Origin: Mangifera indica
Lineage: Eukaryota > Streptophyta > Magnoliopsida > Sapindales > Anacardiaceae
DNA length: 64,000 nt
Reading direction: 5' to 3'
NCBI RefSeq assembly: GCF_011075055.1
Contig: NC_058147.1
Coordinates: 14,012,001-14,076,000, forward strand
Positions 22,519 through 35,930 of this stretch are shown one piece after another (within the stretch, counting starts at the first letter, position 1; each line of letters opens with the position of its first letter). Below the pieces are notes generated by a model. It did no database searches, was not told where the DNA came from, and worked only from the letters and a program-made list of their open reading frames with translations. A program made the position numbers and the translations under genes.

Positions 22519-24860
22519 ACATGTCCAATATTGAATGATTACAAATTTTAGTTTAAGTTGAAATAACGTAACTTTTAAGAGCAAAAGTTATGTCTAGTTT
22601 TATAAGATCGTGTCCAACATTAAAGAGTCATTACTATATCATATATATATTTATGGCTTCTTAAATTTTCCTTCTAAAATTTCTCCAAACCAAATACACC
22701 CTACTAATAATCGCCCACTTAGGTTGTATTTGTTAACCAACATCATTCTTGCCTTCCAATATATATAATTAGATTCATCTAACTTGGGTGCTTTAGTGAT
22801 TTAACCATCTTCTCAGATTAAATCCAGCTAAAGGAGAGGCAAGATAAATAAAAAAAAAAGAGCAAAAATCAAATGAATAGAAATGAGTTGCAACCAACCC
22901 CGAGTGGATATATTGAATATCTAAATGGTCATACCAAAATGTAATCGTTTATGATATAAGTTAGTAATGTGCACAAATCAAGCTTGAGTTATAAAATCCC
23001 TTACACACAATTTATAAGGCACAAAATGTAAGGTAATTAATAAACAAGAAAGTAATGAAGACAATGAGTTTTTACATGGTTTGACTACAAACAAAACCTA
23101 CACCCATGGGATCATTTCAAATTCACTAAGCTTACAAAATACTAATTACAAATAGGATTTCAACTCAAGTAGTCGAGCTTACAGTCTCATTCAATTCATT
23201 AAAAAACTTTCCTAATAGTAATTTCACACAAGTATGAAATATACATGAGCATCCCTCGCATATTTCAAGCATCCCAGTTAGGATATAATTTAAGTTTCCC
23301 TTGAATTATTAAGCTGAAATCCCTTCACTTGCTAAGGTTGAACTCTCTTTAATCCTAAGTTCAAAGACAAGTTATACCATCCATATAAAGAGGAAAACCT
23401 GAAGAATCTAAGATATGAACATATTAAAGAAACACAATACAAAGCTAAAAAAAAAGCAAAACAAAGAACACTAAAAAATATATCGGTTCAATCAAGATAA
23501 ATAACCCATTTTCTTAATGAAGAAAAAAATAGTTCATATACTTAGATCAGGTACACATGAAACAGTGTGTATCAAAACAGTACACATGTCATATCATAAC
23601 AAAATCACTTAAAAAACTAAAATAATACTTAAAATTATTGTCAAGTGTGAGATTATATGCATATTTGAAATATAAACACATAATGCAACTATATGCTCAA
23701 AACATTGTGGAAAAAGAAACTAAAAAAGGGAATCCAGTGGTCATGGTTTGCAAAATATATTTACATCAACCTTTGATCTTATATAATGTTAAGTTTGGTG
23801 AATGGGAAGTCACAAGCAAGTACCATTAGTACATATTATTGAAGTAAAAACTGTAGCCAGCTTGTCACGATGAGAAATTGATGCACGAGTCTCACCCACT
23901 GAAGTCATTAAAATTGACCATGCGAAATCCAAGTTTCCTAGTCATTTTATAAACAAAAACAAGATGATTGAATCTATTAAAAAAGTTCCATGCTAACTAT
24001 AAATATAGGGGAGTGTTAACGATGAAGATGATACTGATCCTAGTCAGCGGTCCAAGTCTACAATGTTAGTAACAAAGTCGACAATCAGAGTAAAAAGAAC
24101 ATGGTTAACTAAGAGCTTGTCCAAGCTGAGCCACTGCATGCATATCAGATGATGTACATTCGCATGCTTTAGGAGTATTTTACAAGTTTTAATTGAATAA
24201 TTTAAATGGCACGTAGCTTTGCTGTTAACAAGTATTTGTGTGTGTATATATGTGTTGTATTCAGATACTGGAATGAATGAGAAATAAAAAATATTGTTTT
24301 CTCAAGCAACTAAGTTAAGCAACCAAACAACTCCTCTAAATGAGAAATTAAATTTCTAATGAGATGACAGATAAAAACATGAAAAATTGTAGCAAAAGAA
24401 AATCCAACAAGTAGCCTGACCTCAAATAAATGGTTAATAGAAATAAAATAAGTGATCAAATAACTAAATGGAATCACAAAATTCTTGAACAAAATAGATA
24501 AATTGCATGGAGGCCTAGACCTTGTCTTTTGTTTCTAAATATGCATTTGGCCAGAATTAGTTGTAAATTTTTTTTAATATGCAGTGCCAACTTCCATGGT
24601 AATTAGATTCTAAATAACATATATAAATATCAATCGAACAACAAAAACAGGTATAATAACCTCTTACCAAGAAATCAGTGAATTATGCTCGCCTATACGA
24701 TCTCTGCTTTCTTTTTAAACTTAAAACTAAAAAATATATAAATTTGATAGTTGAATTACCAGTAAATTTGAGGAAGAAACCGTGAGTATATCCAGCATAC
24801 CAGCGACACGAAGTCCCCAAAGTGGGGCAATATTAGAGCAATAAGCCATTTCCATTTCTC
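22519..24860. other. No recognisable gene
   Basis: AT-rich DNA with a short GT/AT microsatellite near 24,236-24,258. The small ORFs (for example 23,638-23,829) lack known motifs. Confidence 0.5.
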
Positions 24861-24864
24861 TTAG

Positions 24865-26215
24865 TTGTTTACATGATTTCTGCAGGGTCTTTTAGGATGC
24901 GGCTCTGCATCCTCCTCGACAGATCCACCATTACAATTCCCAAATCTGTCAGCTTCCTCCTTAGAACAGTTCCAAAGATAAAGCAACTGAAGAGACTTCA
25001 ATTTGCAAATGCTAGTTGAAATACTCTTGAGCCTTGTACATTTTGTCAGGTCTAATAATACAAGCTCACTTAAACATTCTATCCACGAAGGAACTTCTTC
25101 AATTGCAGTCCCATTTAAAAAGAGTTGCTCTACATTCCCCGAAATATGAGGAAACTCACTGAGATTAATGCAAAAGGAGAGATCAAGAATTATACAGGAA
25201 GCAAAATGAATGTTTCTTCCAAAGACTTTAAGACTTTCGCAGCCCTATAAACATAGGAAACTAAGGTTGTTCAAATGTTGTATTGAAGAGGGAATCTCAA
25301 CCAAGGTTCTGCATTCTTCAAGATTTATAATCTCAAGTTGTGGGGCTTCTGACAGGTCTGGCATCTTAATCAGGTTCTTGGACTTACGAAGATCAATTGA
25401 CTTTAAATTGAAGGCCTGCTGTAGCAAAAAAGGATTTACAGAACTAAATTAGTAATGCTGATCATGAAGCATAAATTTTTATACAAATAAAAGGAAGATG
25501 TATGTGAATAATAAATTCTACCTCTGTTCCTTTCCAGAGTTGTTGAACATTGCTGCAAGAAGGTAATTTAAGTTGAACAAGGTTCTCTGGGGTAAAGTTT
25601 GATGGCAATGTTTTCAGTCCCCTAAAAAACCAAAAGCAATGAATAAGTCAAAATAGAACAGATAATTAGTAAAGTGAACATCTTAACAATTGAGTCAAAT
25701 TAGTTAGACTCCTACCTTATTGTTTTTCAATATGTCGTACATATCTTCATGATGCCACAATCTGCTACGTCTGCCAGGTTTTGTTTTCGATTATTTGTAA
25801 ACAATATCTTGATCCATTTCTCATAATAAATCATGCATTTGAAGCTTATTGGCTGATATTGTTACCAAGGATTTATTTATGAGGCTACCCAAAGAGTAAT
25901 GGCCATCTAATAATTCTGCAACACAATCTCTATCCTTCCCTTTAAAAGAACATGCAATATCAAGAAATATACTCTTTTCTTCACTGCTTAAACCCATCAT
26001 AACTAACCTTCAACACATTGTAGATTTGAGGATCGCAAAGCCTTTGTAAGTTATACAATGCACGTTCCCATTCTCGTTTGCTCTTTTGGTTAAGGGAGGA
26101 GCCCAATACTTTAAGTGATTGAGAGCTCCTGGAGATGCTCCAAGGGATGATTTCCTTTGAAAGCATAATTACTAAAAAGATGAAGAGCTTCATTATTATT
26201 TAATCCCTCAGCCTC
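24865..26215 (-). pseudogene. TIR-NB-LRR (TNL) resistance gene relic: NB-ARC end and LRRs
   Basis: Minus strand. The NB-ARC end starts at about 26,215 (NNNEALHLFSNYAFKGNHPL) and continues through SLKVLGSSLNQKSKREWERA and the ARC2/MHD region at about 25,980-25,740 (IFLDIACSFKGKDRDC, LQMHDLL). A donor GTAGGA follows. A short exon at 25,622-25,521 reads NFTPENLVQLKLPSCSNVQQ. The LRR exon from 25,420 to about 24,870 reads IDLRKSKNLIKMPDLSEAP and IPSSIQHLNNLSFLCL. The TIR domain, P-loop and most of the LRR-upstream exon are missing, and there are in-frame stops. The 5' side is cut off next to a gypsy fragment. NB-LRR proteins detect pathogen effectors inside the cell; this one cannot be made. Confidence 0.85.
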
Positions 26216-26239
26216 ATATATGATACAAATTGAATTGTA

Positions 26240-27693
26240 TATAGGATTCTTGAAATGCTAGGTTTTTTATTTTTTAAAAAAATAAACAACATGCTTTTAG
26301 TATGGATAAACATCTCTATAAAGTTTATAGAGGGATTACTAGTTTCACAAGGGAAGACTATGCTTTTAGTAGGGGTGGATCGCCTCTCCAAATATGTTCA
26401 CTTAATTCCTATGGCTCATCCTTATGCAACTATCACCATGGCTCAAGCATTTTTTGATCACATTTTTAAATTACATGGAATGTCCCAATTTGTTGTTTGT
26501 GATAGAGACCCAACTTTTATGAGTGCATTTTGGCAGGAGTTGTTTAAATTACAAGGAACTCATTTCAATTTTAGTTCTGCTTATCACTGGTGAACTACAC
26601 CATTGAGATGTGCTTTCATTGTTTCATAAGTGATAAGCTAAAGGAATGGACAGAATAGGTTGCATGGGTCAAATATTGCTATAATACAAGCGTTTACTCT
26701 TTTATGCAAACTACCCCTTTTGAGGTCGTTTATGGAAGGCCACCCTCTACTCTTTTTTCATATGTCCCTAAAACTATATAAGTACAAACTGTAGAAGATT
26801 TGCTCCTTCAACAAGTAACATACTTCAGGAGTTATGACTTCACCTTTAACAAATGCAAAATTGAATGAAACAAATCTACAATCATGACCATATAGATCAG
26901 GAATTGAAAGTTAGCGACTTAGTATATGTAAAGCTTCAACCATATCGACAAACCTCAATGCAGCAATGATCCTCAACCAAACTTGCTACCTGTTTCTACA
27001 TCCCGTTCAAGGAATCCAAAAGATTAGCAAGGTAGCATATGAGTTAGAACTTCCACCAGCTACCCATATTCATCCGATCTTTCATGTGTAATTTCTTCAA
27101 TGACATGAAGGCCTATTGTCCACAGAACTCACACCTGATCTTCCTGATATTGGTCCCAAAATTTCCAAAGACTTGAAGCAGTCGAAAGCCATTTTGGTAA
27201 TACATGACTAAGGTCGAAAGCAAAAACTACTTGTGCAGTGGAGTAGTTGTGATCCATCTGAAAGTTTTTGGGTTGCTCAACAGACCTTTATCCTAGATTA
27301 CCCATCTTTTTCATTCCCTTGAGAATAAGGCTTTTCAAAGAGGGAAGAGTTGTTACAGTTTGTAGTGGAACGTGGTGCCTCATTTTTCTCAGCAACTCAT
27401 GGGCACGTTTTTTTCATTAGTGGTAGTTATTTTCTTGTGCCTCATGCCTTGAATTTCTTAGCATTTCAGGGCCCATGTTTCTTCATTAATGGGTAGTTAC
27501 CTATTTTAATTAGGTGGAGTACTTTTTTGTTGCAATGCTACTAGTAGGGTAAGTTTCTACAGTGTTAGTTAGCTTAAACTTTTCTTGTATGCCTATATAA
27601 AGGCTTCTAAAAATGAACGAAAGGTATAACTATTTCCTTATTTCAACTTTACTGTTTATTTATGTTACTCTATTTTATTTCCTTTTTCAAACA
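26240..27693 (+). mobile_element. 5'-truncated Ty3/gypsy chromovirus: integrase, chromodomain, 3' LTR
   Basis: Integrase core at 26,290-26,593 (KFIEGLLVSQGK, VDRLSKYVHLIPMAHPY, VCDRDPTFMSAFWQELFKLQ). The GQTEV region after 26,593 is degraded. Integrase C-terminus and chromodomain-like end run to about 27,320 (KVAYELELPPATHIHPIFHV, SESFWVAQQTFI). Purine-rich AAAGAGGGAAGAG precedes LTR start TGTTACAG at 27,351. Its motifs parallel the Reina-type copy at 54-59 kb. Gag, protease, RT and the 5' LTR are absent, and several stops are present. Its truncated 5' side abuts the truncated TNL relic, so one deletion may have removed both. Confidence 0.8.
27351..27693 (+). repeat. 3' LTR of the truncated gypsy element
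   Basis: Starts TGTTACAGTTTG after a purine-rich tract and appears to end at ..AAACA. A TATA box (CTATATAAAGG) is at 27,593-27,603. The right end is approximate, since no second copy is available. Confidence 0.6.
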
Positions 27694-28690
27694 TAGCTCG
27701 TAAGCAAAGAAATCAAACACAAAGGCGAGGTTATGGTTATGGATCAACGAAAGAAGACCATATCAGATACACAGATACATTCACATAAATTTCTGTATGT
27801 ATTATAATATCTATAAATGTAAAGAAAATTAGATTTACTTGGTGACAGAAGAATCCTATCTTGATAGATTAGCAGTTTCAGTAAAAGCATCCCTTCATTT
27901 CTGAATCTTTTTTTTCATCTCCTTGAAATGCTTTTCATGTAACCAAAAAGAATCCTTAAAACTTTTGTTCTGCTTAGGTACATCTGATGGATCCACCTAG
28001 TAGAAAACTAGTATGATCATTTGGCCATTCATTCATTTGCATTTAAGGATCTTTGTTAGTTCATCTAAACACAATCTTAAGGAAGCGTAGTCTTTTGAGA
28101 AAATAATAACTGAAAAACCCTAACCAAGATACCAGTTTTATGCATAAAATTCATAAACAGACATATGGTATTTAAGGATTATACTTGTGTTGATAGCTCT
28201 TTCAATCATCACGTGATTTGAGACAAAACGTTATCCATGCTTTGGGAGGTGGTGCCTTGGTATCTACACGAAGCATGAACACTAGAAGAGGCAAATCCAG
28301 ATAAAGAGGCTGTTAGGGTTCTTTACTAAAAGTTTGTGTTCACGAGAAGGAAGGTAAAAGAGAGTTGACCATTAGGGTTTATTTGATATAAACTCTCTTT
28401 TTTAATAACACAAATGCATACCTTATATAGATGTTTAGGAGTCCATGCACGGTTGGAATAACTTATGTACATGACTCTTTTCCAAACATCATATATGACC
28501 GATACCACCTATATATGCTAGCAAATATCTATCTTTTGCATGGTGTCAGCTAACTTCATGCATGTGGAACGATCGACACCTTAACTTCCAAGCTACACAA
28601 TCAACATGCATTATGCATGTTTGTGCACTCGGTCAATGTGTGGTCAAACCAAGCCTTTTAACCTTATTGGGCAAGCCTAGTCCATTCATA
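27694..28690. other. No gene; may include the distal end of copia-B LTR copy 2
   Basis: AT-rich. A minus-strand TATA-like CTATATAAGG at 28,421-28,430 would fit the U3/R boundary of the minus-oriented copia-B LTR, so that LTR may start left of 28,690, but no other copy covers this part for comparison. Confidence 0.4.
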
Positions 28691-28983
28691 ATCTCACCTT
28701 CATCCTTTAACACTAGGATTATCAACAAATAATCTTTACCTATGAGTTCAAATAAACTCCATTGTGCATGTGACCCATAAACTCTCTATCAAGTTATTAG
28801 TGTTTGGATTCAGATTGAATCCAGACATAGACAAAGATTGGCCTCTAGCATGGTATAATAGTCATCTAAATGACAAAGTGTTAGTGAACATCTTTTAAGT
28901 TTTTATAATATCATAGTCATGTGCAATTCAGCCTTTTCACTAACTAATATCCCTCGAGGTGGAGACATAGAAATGTGTCTATC

Positions 28984-31900
28984 TATAACACCCCTCTCTC
29001 AACACATAACCCTATACAAAATACATATTTGGAAAGATGTGCCTAATTAAAACATACATGCATAAACATTTAAATTAAACATACCGTGGTGTTAAATACT
29101 ATTGCATATTCCCAAAAGTGCATTTATTATTTAACAAACTAGATTAATAAAATCTATTAAGTCAAATCGAGAAATCCTAAATACATAAGTATCAATAAAA
29201 ATTCAAATCCATAAATCCATGGTGCATGACTAATATAAATGACTCAACAATTAGAAAAAGATGCAAAATATCTAATTAGAGAAAAAAGATAATAATGCCC
29301 CTACCCTCATATGCCTTTACGAGCTGACTAATTAGCTTTCTTGTCACCGCCCTGCTAATCCATAACTCGTAAAACCACATAAACGAAACACGTAAATGAT
29401 ACACACTCAGTAATTAAGTAATCCATATAATTCAATCATATATACGATAACATTTACATGTCCGTTATTTCTTAATTCATGGTTCATCAAATATCGTTTC
29501 AGCATTCTAGATGCCCATTCGAATTATCTCGACACCTAGCACCCATTACTCAATGGTAGTGTCATCCCAAATGATTAATGTCAAACAATGTATGTTAACA
29601 TCCTGAATGTTTGATAAAAGTAAGTGACATCTCGAATGTCATCCATTAGTGTACCCTATACATGTGTCGGCCAGGCTTGGGCTAAGGATACTATATTAAA
29701 AAGAGTAGTGAGAACTCAGGCCTCTTCTGTTATCACATATGTATCCTAGATGCTTCAATGCCTGTCGTTGTTGCCAAATCATCCAAATGTATCAAAGTCA
29801 CACAAACTTGCCCTATACTTTCACTACCATGTTACACATAGCTTGGTGGTTCAACTAGTAAATAACATTGTTTTTAATTTATAACTCAAACCCATTCTAA
29901 TCAGGGTACATGCAATTATTCACACAGTTAGGCACACCCATAATGATTGTCATACCCAACAGCCTTCGTTAAGGCCTTTTTGTTGGTTTCCCTTATAATC
30001 ATCCCTTCCTATGAGTAAATTGGTCATTTTCACATTTTCATACTTATATCCAAACTCCTTACTTTCCTTGCCAACCTCTTAAGTCTTTAATTTTCAAATT
30101 CCCCAAAAGCACACAAGTATCTTGTACTCATGGGAGGTGTATTATTCAATCCACATAGTAAAACTTTAGAGATACAAGTGTGTTTCTTTAGGGTAAGACA
30201 CACAGCCATGTGTCTCATACCACCTGAGCATGTGCTTGTTCCTAAATGCATACTTTTATGTTTTGCTCTAACACGGGGAGAAATTCCCTCAAATGCACAC
30301 AATCATGTGTCATATGACACACAAGCATGTAGCGTTTTTTTTTCTAGATTTTTGGATTTCGTTTCTTGCAATTTCCAACCTCTAATGTGCTTGCAACAAA
30401 CCTATGAAGTGAGATCACATTCCTACAAATATAAACTATACAACTACTTGTTCATGAATGCCCAATATACACCGTAATTCATTAAATAAGATAGCATTTT
30501 ACAAGCACATTCTATTTTAGTTTACAACAAGTCAATCCAATGTCTTATTAAACTGCTTCATATCCTAAACATCATCCTCTGACCATAGGTATGATCTTTT
30601 TTCTTCTATAGGTGAATTTAACTATCGAAAAAGGACAAGTTAACTAAAGTAATCTAGCTAACAACTCAACATAACCTATTAACCTAATGTTTCATACATA
30701 AACACATAAGTGCATAGACACATCCTCATTAACATTGACATATATCTGATTTCATGAATAGAACCTCATACCATTAAGTATAACATCACACAAATTTGAA
30801 GTAATATAATCATTCCCATAAATCAACCACACATGGTTAAATACACATTCTACAATTAGTATCATAAAATACATAAGAAAACTAGTCATTAATGCCTCAA
30901 TCAAACACCAACTACCATTTCACCATTTTATAATGCACCTATAAGAGATTTTATCAATCCAATATCACATAATACATAATGAATGGAAATATATAATTAA
31001 TGGAAAGAGATTTTTTACTTACCTTTCTCTGTTGGTGCAAGAAAGCATTCACATGGCCTTGAATCAATTCCATAATTCTTCTCCAAGCATCCACGACTCC
31101 AAAGCCTTCAAAGTGCTCTTAAATTCTCAATTTTGCTAAAGATAATTAGGGTAGAGAATAGGCCAAATGCGTTTTCAATCGTTTTTATTTTCATTCCAAA
31201 CAATGATACACGGGGATATATTTAAGGCATATGGGCACATGGCCTCTTTTATCATGCTTTGATGCCCATTATCGGTGTCTAATCATTCAAATGTATCAAA
31301 GTCAAATAGACTTACCTTATTACTTTACTACCATACTGCACACAAACTTGGACCCATTTTATTTGGGGTATATGATGTTATCCACATAGTCTTTGTTAGG
31401 ATTTTTTTGTTGGATTTCCTTATAATCATCCTTTCCTAGGGATAAATTGATCATTTCCACTTTCTCATACTCATATCAGAATTCCTTACTTTCCTTGCCA
31501 ACCTTTTAAGTCTTTAATTCTCAAATTCTCCAAAAGTACACAGGTAAGTATCTTGTACTCACTTTGGGGGAGAAGAGGGGGAGGTGTATTATTCAATCCA
31601 TAAGGTGAAACCTTAGGCACATGAGTCTATTTCTTTAGGGGAAGACACATGGTAGTGTGTCTGATACTATCTAGACGTATGTTTGTTCCCAAATCCATAA
31701 TTTTGTGGTTTCCTCTGACACGAGGACAAATTCCCCAAAATACCCACGGCTCTAAAGTTCTTAAAGTGCTATCAAACTCTTTGTTTTGTTAACAAAAATT
31801 AGGGTAAAGAATGGGCAAACACATTTATGATCGTTTTTGTTTTCATTCTAAACAGTAATACACGGGCATGTACTTAAGACACATTGGTGTATATGTCATT

Positions 31901-32214
31901 GTGCGATTAAAGTCATGTTTCTAAATCCCCACAAAACGCAGCCTTATCTCAAATTCAAATTTGCTCATGATGCATGGGTTTGCATACCCCATGCATGTGC
32001 ATGCATATCACATAGACTTAGCCAAAAAAATCAAGCAATAAATGCGAAAATATGACTTTGCCCTCTTTATAACACATACTAGCATGTGGCCTCCCCACAT
32101 GACCGTATGTCAACTATTTTATATATATATATATACATAAATTATTTCATTATAAATACACATATACAATGACTATGGATGGATATACGCTTGAGCATAC
32201 TTACGAGTGTTACG
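28984..32214 (-). mobile_element. 3.2-kb solo LTR of a TGTAACACCC-type gypsy element
   Basis: Inserted in copia-B LTR copy 2. The flanks are CTATC (28,979-28,983) and CTATC (32,215-32,219); copy 1 has a single CTATC (229-233) at the same place, giving an empty site. The ends read TATAACACCCC and GTGTTACG, matching the TGTAACACCC..GGGTGTTACA form of Tekay/Del-like gypsy LTRs with one change at each tip. Orientation is minus, judged from the shared LTR body with the insert at 32.5-34.0 kb. No gag or pol similarity is visible, so a solo LTR is the best reading. An (AT)n run is at about 32,119-32,136. Confidence 0.75.
29750..31900. repeat. Internal duplication inside the solo LTR
   Basis: 29,750-30,330 resembles 31,260-31,760 (shared CTTACTTTCCTTGCCAACCT and TTAAGTCTTTAATT), and 31,060-31,240 resembles 31,741-31,900 (shared TTAGGGTAGAGAATGG-like and TTTTATTTTCATT). 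The right copy therefore equals the left copy minus about 730 bp. This helps explain the unusual 3.2-kb length. Confidence 0.7.
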
Positions 32215-32516
32215 CTATCTTAGTGGTTTCTTAGTATGAACTGATACACATTAATGATCATCACAGATTAGGCTACAACCTAATGCCACTATGGCCAAAG
32301 ATTAAAGTGATCATGGATGTTATTCAATATTTTTATATGATAAATATCTTGTCCTGTGCTTAAGAGTGACTGCTTCTTTATTAATCAACTATAGCTTCCA
32401 TGTATCTCACGATATGGCTAATCATTACCTTTATGGTGGCACGTTGGATAAAATAAAACCATATTGATCTTTAAACGAGATAGTCTGATGATCTAAAGTC
32501 AAAGGATTACATCACC

Positions 32517-34000
32517 AGTTGTAGCATCCACAGGTATACCCAAAAGTAATTTATTCTTTTGACCTTACTTGTGTCCTTTTATGTTTAAATAATTAAGTTG
32601 ATCAAAGTTGTGATGCATAACCTATAGGGAGGCCAGACACTCGAATATGTTATGGAAAGAGGGCAAAATTGTCTTTTCTTATGTGATTTGTGAAATTCCG
32701 CTAAGTCTAAGAGACATGCACCCTCGTGTATAGAGATATACACACCCATGCATAGTCACTGCATTTGTGGATAAGGAGCAGTTTTATAATGATTTCAAAA
32801 ACTGTTGTTATTGTGTAACAGTATACGACTAGTACACACCCATGTATCATTATTTATAGTGAAAATAAAAATGAATCCAGACATGTTTTGGCACACATTC
32901 ATACTAAATTTCAAAAAAGTTTAAAGTAATGAGAATAAGCTAAGAGGAAGCATTTAGAGGTTTTTTTGTCCTTGCCATATGAAGACTTTTGCGCCATCAA
33001 ACGAAAGGTAAGTAGGAATTTACTTTCAATTTTGAGGATTCTTCAAGAACAATTTTGTATTAATAAATTATACGAACAATTCATGTTGATAGGGTTTCTT
33101 TTGTGTTATAAGCTGAAATATGAGAACATGTGTGTATGTATATATATATATATGTATGTATTTATGTATGTATATTGTGAGCATATGTTAGTGGTAGATG
33201 TTTCAAAATTGTGACTATGTTAATGGTTTGAATGATGTTGTGAATTTAGAGGTTAATTTTTCTAGGGGTTATAGTTTATCTAAATGTATACTTTACAATG
33301 GTTTATGAGTGGAAATTTGTTGGTGATTAAATAGAGGTAATAGATTATTTGTTGTTTTGCACTATATCATCTTCAGAAAGAGAAATCTTCAACGAAACTT
33401 GTATAATTGAAAGGAACATTGCAAACCTTTGGTAGTATGGATTGCTTTGGAATAATTTTGTATTGATCGGTATGAATTCGATAACATTCAAAATAGATTT
33501 GTGTATCTGGAACCCAATAGAAAATGACAGCCGAATTTTGGAAATTGAAGATACATGCTCGTGTGAAATTAGGGAAAATTCTCCCTATGTGCAACGTGTG
33601 CATAAGTGTGTCTTAAGAGAGAGAATACCTCTGTGTGTAAGGGAGACACCCTATGTACTTTTTGGGGAAAATGGAATTTAGGAATTAAAAATATAAATGT
33701 ACTGCATGTGATTATTGAAATGACTATTTTACCCCTAAAGAGGGCTAATTAGGGTAATTAAAAGAAAAATAAGAAGAAAGGTCCTAACGAAGGCTATTGA
33801 TAAGGAAAACCATTATAAGGATGTTTGACTATGTGAATGATGGCACAAATCCCGATTAGAGTGATTTTAGGTCAAGAGTACCAATGATGCGCTATAAGGC
33901 TTTTACCACTAGGTCGTGTGTAGTGTGTGTACCACAAAGCTTAATGTAGTGTCACTTGTCATCAAGTTGTGTGTAGCGTGACACATCACTAAACTATGTG
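32517..34000 (+). mobile_element. 3'-truncated gypsy LTR of the same broad family
   Basis: Begins TGTAGCATCCACAGGTATAC within copia-B LTR copy 2. Its later part (33,720-33,950) resembles the minus strand of the 29.8-30.0 kb part of the solo LTR (shared CCTTAACGAAGGCT). No terminal TGTTACA is found, and the adjoining copia LTR lacks about 150 bp, so the right end was removed by a deletion. A TATG/TA microsatellite is at about 33,129-33,178. ORFs here (32,966-33,214; 33,442-33,681) look accidental. Confidence 0.6.
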
Positions 34001-34316
34001 CAGTGTAATATAAAACCTTTTAATGGGGTCGCTCAACACTATGATAATCCCATTAATATTACATGTGCCTTTATTAACTATCATGTCAGGATTATGAACG
34101 TTTCTAGAATGACTACTTCATGTGTGCATAAGGTTCTCAAGATCAGTTGTCCGATCCCCTTATCATAGTACTATCATTCTAAGGGCATGTTATCTATGTG
34201 ATCATATAGTTAACTGACATATTAATTGAGTAACAATGAATCCTTTATTAATGATTAATATAAAATTACATCTACGAATTTTAAATGCAATTGGTTCTAG
34301 GGCACCTACTCTAACA

Positions 34317-35930
34317 ATCTCCCACTTGCACTATAGTCAATCGGTTATATATTGAATGTCATATCCTACTACATGCCTATCATGCTTCTACTTTGATAGA
34401 GGCTTTGTCAATAGGTTAACCAAATTATCTTTTATGTTAATCCTTGTTATCCGCATATCACCTCATTGAACGATTTCCCTAGGTAAGTGATATTATATGA
34501 GCATGTGTTGAGACCTCTGATAAGACTTCAATTCCTTTGCCTAAGTAATCTCTCCATTGTTGTCATAATAGAGCTTAATCAACTTAACAATACTTGGAAT
34601 GACTCCAAGTTTAGTCATGAATTTTTTTATCTATATAGTTTCCTTTACCGCTTTTGAGAGGGTAATATACTTGGACTTCATTATAGAATCAGTCGATGTA
34701 CTTTGTTTAGAGCTTTTCCAGCTTACTATAACACCATTCAAACAAAACACAAATCTGGCTTAAGATTTAAAATCATCTCAATTAGTTTGAAAATTGGTGT
34801 CACTATAGCTTCTAATAATAAGTTTAGAATCTTTTCCATAAACAAAGAATGCATCCTTAGTCCTTCTCAGGTATTTTAGGATATTCTTGATAATTGTCTA
34901 GTGTTTTTTCACCTAGATCAGATTGATATCTACTACAAAAACTCAAGGCATACAAGACATCAATCTTCATACATAACATGGCATATATGATTGATCTTAT
35001 AACGAAGACATATGAGATCTTACTTATCTTATTTAATTTGGATTATGCATATGTACACATCTCTTTTGAGAGATATACACCATGGGGCATGGGTAGAAAT
35101 TATTTCTTAGATTCTTCCATATAAAATCTAGTCAGTACCTTGTTTATATACGTGCTTTGACTTAGGCACAGCAGCCTTGGCTTTCTATCTTGGTAAATTT
35201 TAATCCCAAGAATGTAGGTTACTTCTCTTAAATCTCTCATGGAGAAACACCTAGATAACCAAGCCTTTACCAATTCCAAGTTTGGTATGTCATTTCCAAT
35301 AATCAATATGTCATCAACATATAATACTAAAAATGCAATCACGCTCCCACTGACCTTTTTAAACACACACGGTTCATTTTTGTTTTTGATGAATTTGAAC
35401 TCTCAGACAGTTTCATCAAAATGAATATTCTAACTCCACTAAGTCTACTTAAGTCCATAAATGGACTTTTGTAGCTTGCATACCTTGCCTACCTACCTAG
35501 CAAAAATGAAACCAATGGGTTGTGTCATATAGGCATCCTCTAAAAGGTTACTATTTAGGAAAACATAGTCCTGACATCTATCTAAAATATTTCATAGTCA
35601 TAGTATGCTGCTATAGTAACCATAATCTTAATAGACTAAAACATGACGACTAGTGAAAAGGTTTCATCATAGTTAATACCATGCTTCTAAGTGAAACATT
35701 TAGGAACCAAACATGCTTTATAGGTATGCATATTACCTTTCATGTCAGTTTTCCTTTTGAAAACCCATTTCTACCCTATGGGTTTTCCCTTTCAAGCCCT
35801 TCCACCAAAGCCATACTTGGTTTTAGCATATGGAGTCTATTTCAAAGTTCATGGCATCTAACTAATTTTGAAAATCTGGACTTGAAACAGCTTTGTCATA
35901 GGTCTTTGATTTGTTATGGGAAATGACTAG
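34317..35930 (-). pseudogene. Ty1/copia family B RT and RNase H remnant
   Basis: On the minus strand the clearest part is 35,366-35,100: NEPCVFKKVSG, then LYVDDILIIGND with the catalytic YVDD intact, then CFSMRDLREVTYILGIKIYQD and LSQSTYINKVL. Upstream RT traces extend to about 35,930. RNase H traces (CSRYQSDLGEK, STDSIMKSKYI-like) continue down to the LTR start at 34,316. Frameshifts and stops occur throughout. Gag, protease and integrase are missing. The same family is seen at 60.2-62.0 kb on the plus strand. Confidence 0.8.

Larger units (their letters stand above)
28690..34316 (-). mobile_element. Ty1/copia LTR, family B, copy 2, split by two gypsy insertions
   Basis: Three blocks align in order with LTR copy 1: 28,741-28,983 with ~25-233, 32,215-32,516 with ~229-535, and ~34,005-34,316 with ~690-994. 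The minus-strand start TGTTAGAGTAGGTGCCC is at 34,316, preceded by a polypurine-like AAGTGGGAGAT, so this is the 3' LTR of the minus-strand copia element at 34.3-35.9 kb. The gaps are insertions of 3,231 bp and about 1.5 kb. Around the second, about 150 bp of LTR is lost. Confidence 0.8.

Noticed and set aside
30130..30477. 115-codon ORF
   Set aside because: Inside the solo gypsy LTR, no recognisable motif, overlaps an antisense ORF of similar length.
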